A stretch of DNA of 42,519 nt from Desertivirga sp966211215 (GTDB taxonomy: Bacteria > Bacteroidota > Bacteroidia > Sphingobacteriales > Sphingobacteriaceae): positions 1 through 42,519 of the forward strand of contig CBIHNR010000023.1 in assembly GCA_966211215.1 (NCBI GenBank). The letters are read 5' to 3'. Shown here in pieces: positions 16,935-23,595 of this stretch. Position 1 is the stretch's first letter; each line of letters begins with the position of its first letter. The position numbers were made by a program, and so were the translations under genes. The notes under the pieces are model-generated. The model did no database searches. It was given only the letters and a program-made list of their open reading frames with translations, and had not been told where the DNA came from.

Positions 16935-16970
16935 TAAGTTTTTATAAAAATAAGTTTTTTTTTATAAAAA
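16935..16970. repeat. Tandem A/T repeat
   Basis: Two adjacent copies of TAAG-T(n)-ATAAAAA, 16 and 20 bases long, differing only in the T-run. The T-rich halves can pair with the A-rich halves or bend the DNA. It lies about 40 to 75 bases upstream of the -7 element of the LuxE-like gene, where an UP-like or slippage-prone element could act. Confidence 0.5.
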
Positions 16971-17008
16971 TAACATTACACCAATTAAAAACTTATTCCG
17001 AAGCCTTC

Positions 17009-17016
17009 TAATTTTG
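17009..17016 (+). promoter_or_regulatory. Candidate -7 element of the LuxE-like gene
   Basis: TAATTTTG matches the Bacteroidota -7 consensus TAnnTTTG exactly, but no TTG is found at the expected distance upstream. A second exact match, TATATTTG, lies at 17043-17050. If the first is used, transcription starts near 17023, which favours the GTG at 17054 as start codon. Confidence 0.4.
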
Positions 17017-17053
17017 AAACGGGGTGCCGCCTGTATTCTGTGTATATTTGTAT

Positions 17054-18037
17054 GTGTTTAATAATACAAATAATATATTTTCAATTCAATCCGCTAAGGA
17101 TTTTACGGAACTGGCGCTTGAAATTTTTCAATATCAGGCGTCTGAGAATAAAATATACAGATCTTTTGTCAAACACCTCAATATTCAGCCAACTGAAATT
17201 GATTCTTTGAAGGCAATCCCCTTTTTACCGGTTGAATTTTTTAAAAATCATCGTGTGTTATGTGGTGATGAAGGTATTGACACGATCTTTACAAGTTCGG
17301 GGACAACAGGTTTGGCACAAAGCCAGCATTTGGTAAAGGATCTAAGCCTTTATGTACAAAGCTTTAAAAAAGCTTTTGATTTTTTCTACGGGCCGATAAC
17401 AGAATACACTGTTTTGGCTTTACTTCCGTCTTATCTTGAACGTGCGGGTTCATCCTTAATTTATATGGTAGACAGTCTTATTCGCGAAAGCAAAAATCAT
17501 CTTAGTGGATATTTTCTCTACAATCACGAGGATCTTTACCAAGCACTCTCAAAACTTCGGGATGAAAAGAAAAAAGTGATTCTTATTGGAGTTACTTATG
17601 CCTTGCTCGATTTTGCAGAAAACTTTAACATTGATTTCCCGGAACTGGTTGTTATGGAAACGGGAGGCATGAAAGGTAAACGGAAGGAACTGGTACGGGA
17701 AGAGCTGCACTCTGTTTTACAAGCTGGTTTTGGTGTAAGCCATATACATTCGGAGTATGGGATGACCGAATTACTGTCTCAAGGCTATTCGAAAGGAAAT
17801 GGCATTTTTAACTGCCCCCCCTGGATGAAAATTCTCATCCGGGATATTAATGATCCTTTATCTTATCAGAAAACCGGGCGCACAGGCGGAATTAATGTAA
17901 TTGACCTGGCTAACCTGCACTCATGTTCTTTTATTGCAACTCAGGATCTGGGAAAAGTATACAGCGACGGCAGTTTTGAGGTGGCTGGCAGATTTGACAA
18001 CAGCGATATAAGAGGCTGTAATCTGTTAGTGCAATAA
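17054..18037 (+). CDS. LuxE-like acyl-protein synthetase / adenylate-forming family protein
   Basis: About 327 residues, of the LuxE (acyl-protein synthetase) branch of adenylate-forming enzymes. Signs are I-P-F-L-P-V-E-F-F-K-N-H near the N-terminus, the ATP-binding T-S-S-G-T-T-G, a long M-E-T-G-G-M-K-G stretch and H-S-E-Y-G-M-T-E-L. LuxE activates a fatty acid as acyl-AMP and passes it on; in Bacteroidota this protein occurs without luciferase genes and its substrate is not known. No ATG is available at the N-terminus: a stop precedes codon 17024, so start choices are GTG 17024, TTG 17048 or GTG 17054; I choose 17054 because it gives the shortest tail before conserved N-I-F-S-I. It stands alone and converges with tyrS. 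The family is sure, the function is not. Confidence 0.75.
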   Translation: MFNNTNNIFSIQSAKDFTELALEIFQYQASENKIYRSFVKHLNIQPTEIDSLKAIPFLPVEFFKNHRVLCGDEGIDTIFTSSGTTGLAQSQHLVKDLSLYVQSFKKAFDFFYGPITEYTVLALLPSYLERAGSSLIYMVDSLIRESKNHLSGYFLYNHEDLYQALSKLRDEKKKVILIGVTYALLDFAENFNIDFPELVVMETGGMKGKRKELVREELHSVLQAGFGVSHIHSEYGMTELLSQGYSKGNGIFNCPPWMKILIRDINDPLSYQKTGRTGGINVIDLANLHSCSFIATQDLGKVYSDGSFEVAGRFDNSDIRGCNLLVQ

Positions 18038-18038
18038 G

Positions 18039-18068
18039 TAGAAAGAGCCGTTTATCTGGCTCTTTCTA
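18039..18068. terminator. Hairpin between convergent genes
   Basis: TAGAAAGAGCC (18039-18049) and GGCTCTTTCTA (18058-18068) form a perfect 11-bp stem with an 8-base loop between the LuxE-like gene and tyrS. U-tracts are poor on both sides, so it is a likely but not typical bidirectional terminator. Confidence 0.6.
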
Positions 18069-18082
18069 TGCAAAATAAAATT

Positions 18083-19369
18083 CTATTCTGCTATAAGCAA
18101 AAAGTAATTCTTCTTCCCTTTTTGCGCTATCAAATATTTTCCTTTCACAAGAGAATCTACATTTAATATTTGAGTTGCATCAGCAAGTTTTTCCCGGTTG
18201 ATAGCTACACCGCCACCCTGAATCATTTTTCGGGCTTCTCCTTTTGAAGGAAATACTTTTGATTTTTCAGCCAGAAGGTCTGTAGCACTTAGTCCGGCAG
18301 CCAACTCATTTTTAGAGACATTAAATTGCTGAACACCTTCAAACACTTCCAGCACCCCTTCGTCACTTAATTGTTCAAGAAAATCAACAGGCCCATTCCC
18401 AAAAAGAAAATCAGAGGTCTTTAATGCGGTTTGCAAAGCGTCTTCAGAGTGTGTGCGGACTGTGATTTCGGCTGCTAAAGCTTTTTGTAAAACTCTTAAA
18501 TGCGGTGCAACACCATGCTCTTTCTCTAATGCCTCAATCTCTTCTTTTCCCTTTAGGGAGAATATTCTAATCCAGTTTTTCGCATCCTCGTCGCTTGCGT
18601 TTAACCAAAACTGATAAAATTTATAGGGTGAGGTTTTTTTAGCATCCAGCCAAACTGCACCACTTTCTGTTTTACCAAACTTAGTACCATCAGCCTTTTT
18701 TATAAGTTGAGTAGTTATGGCATAAGCCGTTCCTGAGTCTTTCCTGCGGATCAACTCTGTGCCAGTAACAATATTTCCCCACTGGTCTGATCCGCCCATT
18801 TGTACTTTGCAATTTTTATTTTTCCAAAGCCAGTAAAAATCATAGCCCTGAACCAGTTGATAACTAAATTCAGTGAAAGACATGCCTGTTTCGCCTTCCA
18901 AACGCTTCTTTACAGAATCTTTTGCCATCATGTAGTTTACAGTGATATGCTTTCCTACATCGCGTATAAAATCCAGAAAGCTAAAACTTTTAAACCAGTC
19001 GTAGTTATTTACCATTTCGGCGCTATTAGGAGCATCGCTATCAAAGTCTAAAAACTTTGCCAACTGAGATTTTAAAGCTTCAACGTTTTGATTCAACACA
19101 TCCTCGGAAAGTAGATTGCGTTCAGCTGATTTTCCGGAAGGATCGCCAACCATACCAGTTGCGCCTCCCACCAATGCAAAAGGCTTGTGCCCAGCACGCT
19201 GAAAATGAATCAAGGTCATGATTTGTGTAAGATGGCCAACATGCAAAGAATCTGCAGTAGGATCGAAGCCAATATAGCCAGACACAATACCTTTATTCAG
19301 TTCTTCTTCTGTTCCGGGCATAATATCATGTAACATGCCCCGCCAGCGTAATTCTTCTACAAAATTCAT
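18083..19369 (-). CDS. tyrS: Tyrosyl-tRNA synthetase
   Basis: Charges tRNA-Tyr in the cytosol. 428 residues, a class I synthetase of the bacterial TyrRS type: the HIGH motif appears as H43-V-G-H46 after G-F-D-P-T-A-D-S-L, the tyrosine/tRNA pocket has Q-G-Y-D-F-Y-W-L and G-G-S-D-Q-W-G-N-I, and the KMSKS loop is K230-F-G-K-T234. A C-terminal S4 RNA-binding domain (about 360-428) is present. It is a single gene converging with the LuxE-like gene. TATCTTTG on the minus strand at 19392-19399 is an exact -7 element 22 bases upstream of the start. Confidence 0.97.
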   Translation of the reverse strand: MNFVEELRWRGMLHDIMPGTEEELNKGIVSGYIGFDPTADSLHVGHLTQIMTLIHFQRAGHKPFALVGGATGMVGDPSGKSAERNLLSEDVLNQNVEALKSQLAKFLDFDSDAPNSAEMVNNYDWFKSFSFLDFIRDVGKHITVNYMMAKDSVKKRLEGETGMSFTEFSYQLVQGYDFYWLWKNKNCKVQMGGSDQWGNIVTGTELIRRKDSGTAYAITTQLIKKADGTKFGKTESGAVWLDAKKTSPYKFYQFWLNASDEDAKNWIRIFSLKGKEEIEALEKEHGVAPHLRVLQKALAAEITVRTHSEDALQTALKTSDFLFGNGPVDFLEQLSDEGVLEVFEGVQQFNVSKNELAAGLSATDLLAEKSKVFPSKGEARKMIQGGGVAINREKLADATQILNVDSLVKGKYLIAQKGKKNYFLLIAE

Positions 19370-19391
19370 GTTTTAGGTGTTTTAAGGACAG

Positions 19392-19399
19392 CAAAGATA
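19392..19399 (-). promoter_or_regulatory. Candidate -7 element of tyrS
   Basis: Read on the minus strand this is TATCTTTG, an exact TAnnTTTG match. Transcription would start about 16 bases before the tyrS ATG. No clear TTG is seen at the -33 position, so confidence is moderate. Confidence 0.4.
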
Positions 19400-19450
19400 G
19401 AAGAATTGAGAAATTAAAAACTCCATTCTGTTTACAGATGTTAGTTATGC

Positions 19451-20020
19451 ATGTCAGACATCAAAATCCTTGAAAAACAAGCTCTCTTTAATAAGCGCTC
19501 CCGTTTAGAGAAAATTAAATATCAAATTGACCAAAATGGGCACTCTGAAACCCGCGAACGTGAGGTATTTTTTCGGCCTCCATCTGCATCAATTTTGTTG
19601 TATGACAGCGACCGAAAAACAGTAATCTTAACCAAACAATTCAGGCTACCGGTCTATCTGGATAAAAAAGAGCCTATACTTGAAGCCTGTGCCGGCTTGC
19701 TTGATGAGGGTGAATTTCCTGAGCACGCAATTGTTAGAGAAGTAGAAGAAGAAACCGGATACCGTATCTCTGAAATTGAAAAAGTTGCGGAGGGTTACAC
19801 CTCTCCTTCCTCATTTTCTGAATATGCTTATTTCTTTCTCGGAAAATACTCTCCGGACATGCGCATTAGCGAAGGTGGTGGGTTAAAAGAAGAAGGCGAA
19901 GACATCCAAGTCATTGAACTCTCTGCAGAGGAAGTAAAGCAAAAACTTAGATCAGGCCAGGTAAGAGATATCAAAACACTGGTGCTTTTACAGCACGCTT
20001 TATTGCATAATCTTATTTAA
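19451..20020 (+). CDS. NUDIX hydrolase, GDP-mannose/ADP-ribose pyrophosphatase type
   Basis: 189 residues. The Nudix box fits the consensus exactly: G82-x5-E88-x7-R96-E-V-E-E-E-T-G-Y (82-104). Upstream lie R-P-P-S-A-S-I-L-L-Y and Q-F-R-L-P-V, and downstream E-G-Y-T-S-P-S-S-F-S-E, which resemble NudK (GDP-mannose pyrophosphatase) and the ADP-ribose pyrophosphatase group. Such enzymes split nucleoside diphosphate sugars with Mg2+. Substrate preference between GDP-mannose and ADP-ribose cannot be settled from sequence. It diverges from tyrS with an 81-base gap and is followed by the AcpH-like gene after 65 bases. Confidence 0.88.
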   Translation: MSDIKILEKQALFNKRSRLEKIKYQIDQNGHSETREREVFFRPPSASILLYDSDRKTVILTKQFRLPVYLDKKEPILEACAGLLDEGEFPEHAIVREVEEETGYRISEIEKVAEGYTSPSSFSEYAYFFLGKYSPDMRISEGGGLKEEGEDIQVIELSAEEVKQKLRSGQVRDIKTLVLLQHALLHNLI

Positions 20021-20085
20021 TTCCACTATATTTTCGTATATTGTATCGAAACTGTGCCTAAACGGGCCAGAGGGGGATAACATCT

Positions 20086-20760
20086 ATGAATTTTTTATCG
20101 CACTTCTATTTTGACCGGAATACAACCGACCCAGATAGGGTTATCGGGGTAGTATTGCCAGACCTAGTCAAAAATGCGAAAAAAGAATGGAGCTTCCGGC
20201 CTGAAAAACAAGAACTTGAATCAATAGATAACGCCAGCCTTTGCAGCATCCTGGCAGGTTGGAAACGCCACATTGAGGTTGATAAACATTTTCACTCGTC
20301 AGATTTTTTTTGCCAGCATACTCATAACATAAAAAATTTGATAGCGCCTATCTTAGTTAATTCGCCTGCACGCCCATCATTTGTAGCGCATATTGCCCTT
20401 GAATTAATGTTAGATGCGTTGTTGCTTACAGAATCTAAAGTTGAAGCTGATAATTTTTATGCCAGAATATCTAAAGCAGATAGAAGCGCACTTAATTTCT
20501 TCCTTGAGCTAAACCAGGTAAAGGATACCGAACCTTTTTTTAGCTTTCTGGATGAGTTTATAGAATCATCCTATCTAAACAGCTACCGCGAAGCCGATAA
20601 CATAATGTATGCCCTGGGGCGAATCTGCATGCGCCTATGGGACGACCCATTTACTGAGACACAAAAACTTCAGCTCACAGCTGTCTTAATTGATTATCAG
20701 CAGAAATTACAAAGAGATTTTATGCTTATATTTGAAGAGATCGAAAGTATTGTGAACTAA
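20086..20760 (+). CDS. AcpH-like (ACP phosphodiesterase family, DUF479) protein
   Basis: 224 residues starting M-N-F-L-S-H-F-Y-F-D, the typical N-terminus of the acyl carrier protein phosphodiesterase family (M-N-[FY]-L-A-H). It continues G-V-V-L-P-D-L-V-K and H-I-E-V-D-K-H-F-H, then A-H-I-A-L-E-L-M-L-D; these His/Asp clusters are those of the HD-like metal site. E. coli AcpH removes phosphopantetheine from ACP, but many family members have not been tested. It ends at 20760 with its stop overlapping the ATG of the PorV-like gene (TAATG), so the two should be coupled. An AGAGGGGG run just before the start is an unusually strong Shine-Dalgarno-like sequence for this phylum. Confidence 0.7.
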   Translation: MNFLSHFYFDRNTTDPDRVIGVVLPDLVKNAKKEWSFRPEKQELESIDNASLCSILAGWKRHIEVDKHFHSSDFFCQHTHNIKNLIAPILVNSPARPSFVAHIALELMLDALLLTESKVEADNFYARISKADRSALNFFLELNQVKDTEPFFSFLDEFIESSYLNSYREADNIMYALGRICMRLWDDPFTETQKLQLTAVLIDYQQKLQRDFMLIFEEIESIVN

Positions 20761-21872
20761 TGCCAATGCGCCTGAAAACTTCTCTTTTAAGCTTCTTTTT
20801 ATTACCCGGATTTTTACAAGCACAGCAAAAATACAGTAATGAATTTTTAAATATTGGCGTGGGTGCAAGAGCATTTGGCATGTCACAGTCGGTCGTTTCT
20901 TCGGTAAATGATGTTACAGCGGGGTATTGGAATCCTGCGGGATTAACACAAATAGAAGGCCCGGTTCAAGCCAGCCTAATGCATTCGAAATATTTTGCCG
21001 GCCTGGCCCGGTATGACTATGCAGGCATTGCAGCTTCTGTGGCTGATAACACGGCAGTTGTAGGTTTGTCGGTTGTTCGTTTTGGAGTAGATGATATTCC
21101 TGACACTTCTGAACTTATTGATGCTGACGGCAATATCAATTACGACAGAGTAAAATCTTTCTCCGCTGCAGATTATGCTTTCATACTTTCTTATGCAAGA
21201 AATGCCAGAAAGAAACAAATGGCATCAACCGGCGACGGAGCATTGATTGATGGACAAAAAGGATTCACCTATGGCGCCAATGTTAAAGTCATTCATAGAA
21301 AGGTTGGTGAATATGGAAAATCTTTCGGCTTCGGTTTAGATTTTGGAATACAATACCGCACTTCTAACTGGTCATTTGGAGTAATGGGCCGTGACATCAC
21401 CACCACCTATAATTCATGGAGCTACAATGCGGAAAAGCTGAGCACAGTTTATACAACCACTGGTAATGAGATCCCCAAAAACTCTACTGAATTTACTTAT
21501 CCCCGTGTTGTATTGGGCACTGCTTATTCGCAGCGTATAGGCTCAGATTTCGGAATCACCGGTGAAGCAAATTTTAGCTTTACTACAGATGGCAAAAGAA
21601 ATGTGCTTATCTCGGCGGACCCGGTGAGCATGGACCCAACAGTAGGACTGGAGGCGGATTTCAAAAAAATTGCTTTTTTACGTGGCGGAATTGGGAATAT
21701 CCAGAAATCAACCGATTTCGATGGCAACAAAAACTACACCTACCAACCCAATGTAGGTATTGGTGTCAGGATTAAAAACTTTTGCATTGATTATGCATTA
21801 ACAGATATTGGAAATACCTCTGATGCACTTTACAGCAACGTATTTTCCGTTCGTTTAATCTTTACAAAGTGA
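20760..21872 (+). CDS. PorV/PorQ-type outer-membrane beta-barrel protein
   Basis: 370 residues. A signal peptide ends L-Q-A|Q-Q at about residue 22; the mature part starts with F-L-N-I-G-V-G-A-R-A-F-G-M-S and contains A-G-Y-W-N-P-A-G-L-T, both hallmarks of the PorV/PorQ (FadL-like) family, followed by alternating barrel strands to the final strand V-F-S-V-R-L-I-F-T-K. PorV shuttles type IX secretion substrates to the surface and PorQ is a related component, but many Bacteroidota carry further paralogues of unknown role, and nothing else from the type IX system is in this window. An ATG at 20766 is an alternative start. It overlaps the AcpH-like gene and is followed 4 bases later by the MBL hydrolase. 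Confidence 0.8.
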   Translation: MPMRLKTSLLSFFLLPGFLQAQQKYSNEFLNIGVGARAFGMSQSVVSSVNDVTAGYWNPAGLTQIEGPVQASLMHSKYFAGLARYDYAGIAASVADNTAVVGLSVVRFGVDDIPDTSELIDADGNINYDRVKSFSAADYAFILSYARNARKKQMASTGDGALIDGQKGFTYGANVKVIHRKVGEYGKSFGFGLDFGIQYRTSNWSFGVMGRDITTTYNSWSYNAEKLSTVYTTTGNEIPKNSTEFTYPRVVLGTAYSQRIGSDFGITGEANFSFTTDGKRNVLISADPVSMDPTVGLEADFKKIAFLRGGIGNIQKSTDFDGNKNYTYQPNVGIGVRIKNFCIDYALTDIGNTSDALYSNVFSVRLIFTK

Positions 21873-21876
21873 ACAG

Positions 21877-22878
21877 ATGCCAAATTTTAAATCGCCGAAC
21901 TTTAGCGGTAAAATATTTATAAATCCAATACCATCAGTTGTTACAAAACAAGGGGCTTTCTTAAAAATCTTACGTGAAAACTTTTTCGATAAAAACAAGC
22001 ATCTAAGAGAGCCGAAGTCCACACTGGGCCCATTTAAAACAAACGTCGGCCTAATAAAAAACCTGCCGAATGAAATTCTAAGAGTAACCTGGCTGGGACA
22101 CTCTACTATTTTGATCGAGATTGACGGGAAACGTTTTCTGACCGATCCTGTCTGGTCTAAACGGGTCTCGCCCTTTGGCTTTATAGGGCCAGTGCGCTTT
22201 TTCGAGCCACCTTTAAGCCTTGATGATTTACCACCTTTAGATGGAGTTATTATTTCGCATGACCACTACGACCACCTGGATGCAAACACAGTTAAAATCC
22301 TGGCAGCAAAAGGCAATAATTTCTTTTGTCCACTTGGCGTAAGTAAATGGCTAAAAAAATTTGGCGTTCAGACAGCAAAAATCAAAGAATTCGATTGGTG
22401 GGATGAATTAGAACTTAGTGGCGGATTCAAAATCGCGGCCACGCCCGCCCGCCATTTTTCTGGACGAGGCATCAATGACAGATACAAAACTCTTTGGGCC
22501 TCATGGGCTCTAATCGGGACCAAGAACCGGATGTATTTCGGCGCAGATTCAGGCATGTTTCCGGGCTTCACTGATATTGGGAATAAATATGGGCCATTTG
22601 ATTTAACTGCACTAGAAATAGGCGCAGCTCATGACGACTGGGAAGACATCCACATGGGGCCACACAAAGCCGCCGATGCACATTTAATGCTCAGGGGAAA
22701 ACTTATGCTGCCGATCCATTGGGCGACATTTAACTTAGCACACCACCCTTGGGAAGAACCTATTGAAAGCCTGATACCTTATGCGTCTGAAAAGGGCATC
22801 AAATTAGTTGTTCCCGAACCTGGAGAAACGGTTCTAATAACCGATGAATATAATACTGAATGGTGGAAGAGATATTAA
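21877..22878 (+). CDS. MBL-fold metal-dependent hydrolase (NAPE-PLD/UlaG-like)
   Basis: 333 residues, metallo-beta-lactamase fold. The core motif is H128-D-H130-Y-D132-H133 after W-L-G-H-S-T-I-L-I-E-I-D-G and T-D-P-V-W; further metal ligands are in A-R-H-F-S-G-R, G-A-D-S-G and the late P-I-H-W-A-T-F. The layout, including T-D-P-V-W-S-x-R-x-S-P and the H-W-A-T-F-N-L-A-H-H-P-W-x-E-P ending, matches the group of N-acyl-phosphatidylethanolamine phospholipase D-like proteins. No signal peptide is visible, so it should be cytosolic. It follows the PorV-like gene by 4 bases. Substrate unknown (phospholipid or lactone). Confidence 0.85.
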   Translation: MPNFKSPNFSGKIFINPIPSVVTKQGAFLKILRENFFDKNKHLREPKSTLGPFKTNVGLIKNLPNEILRVTWLGHSTILIEIDGKRFLTDPVWSKRVSPFGFIGPVRFFEPPLSLDDLPPLDGVIISHDHYDHLDANTVKILAAKGNNFFCPLGVSKWLKKFGVQTAKIKEFDWWDELELSGGFKIAATPARHFSGRGINDRYKTLWASWALIGTKNRMYFGADSGMFPGFTDIGNKYGPFDLTALEIGAAHDDWEDIHMGPHKAADAHLMLRGKLMLPIHWATFNLAHHPWEEPIESLIPYASEKGIKLVVPEPGETVLITDEYNTEWWKRY

Positions 22879-22900
22879 CTCCACCACCATCCAATTCAAA

Positions 22901-23491
22901 TTACTCGGCATATCTAACCTTAATTACTACTTTCTTAATCGACTGATCGCCATCAACTTTGATACTTGGCCGATGCGCATCATTAGGATAGAAAATGTAC
23001 ATCACACCGGGTTCTGCTATGTAATATTTTCCTTCGGCTATGTAATTGGCTACATCTCTCTTTTCGTCATAAGGCTTAAGCACTTTTGTGTCGGATAGGT
23101 GGGCGTGCCCCATTTTTTCTTTGCCAGCTACGATATATTGAATGTCAACTAGCTTCCGATGCGATTCCCAACTTGCTTTATCAAAATCTTTTCCAGGCCC
23201 TTCAGTCACAGAAACAAAAACATTGTCGCCATCCAATGGGTACTTCCCTGGAGCCACATTTTTCAAATCGGTTTCTTTTAAGTATTTAAATGCTAAATCC
23301 CACCAGGCTCTATTTTTTTGGTACTGGCTTTCAAATTCTTTCTTATCAATTCCCTGATAAGGCACCATAGGCAAACCGTTGTACCACGGCCCTTTTTTAA
23401 ACCAACTTGTAGTTTGTTTAGTGGCAGAGCAAGCGGTTAATAAAAACAAGCATACAGATAACATGCCCGTTCTAAATAAATTAAGTTTCAT
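22901..23491 (-). CDS. YhcH/YjgK/YiaL-domain lipoprotein (DUF386)
   Basis: 196 residues. A lipoprotein signal peptide ends L-L-T-A-C21 and is followed by a linker, then a DUF386 domain: W-x-S-H-R-K-L-V-D-I-Q-Y-I-V-A-G-x-E, A-x-Y-Y-I-A-E-P-G-x-x-Y-I-F-Y-P-N-D-A-H-R-P. The histidines and glutamates of these segments line a metal pocket in the YhcH fold. Known members (YhcH, YjgK/TabA, YiaL) are cytosolic and tied to sugar isomers or biofilm. A lipid-anchored form should sit in the periplasm; residues after Cys (S-A-T-K-Q) lack the acidic pair that exports lipoproteins to the surface in this phylum. It stands alone, converging on the MBL gene and diverging from ligA. Confidence 0.85.
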   Translation of the reverse strand: MKLNLFRTGMLSVCLFLLTACSATKQTTSWFKKGPWYNGLPMVPYQGIDKKEFESQYQKNRAWWDLAFKYLKETDLKNVAPGKYPLDGDNVFVSVTEGPGKDFDKASWESHRKLVDIQYIVAGKEKMGHAHLSDTKVLKPYDEKRDVANYIAEGKYYIAEPGVMYIFYPNDAHRPSIKVDGDQSIKKVVIKVRYAE

Positions 23492-23595
23492 CTAATGAGG
23501 TTTAAAGCCTCCAATATAAGCCATTTTAACAATCATTAACCGTAAAATTCTTATCGCACTTAATTAAAAAATGTCAAAGTACTATCTTCGTTGCC

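Larger units (their letters stand above)
16705..17053. other. AT-rich divergent intergenic region
   Basis: No open frame of note on either strand. It must hold the promoter of the GH31-glgB pair (minus) and of the LuxE-like gene (plus). For the minus strand CAAACTAA at 16810-16817 (reverse TTAGTTTG) is one mismatch from TAnnTTTG but lacks a well-spaced TTG. A tandem A/T repeat lies at 16935-16970 and a plus-strand -7 element at 17009-17016. Confidence 0.5.
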
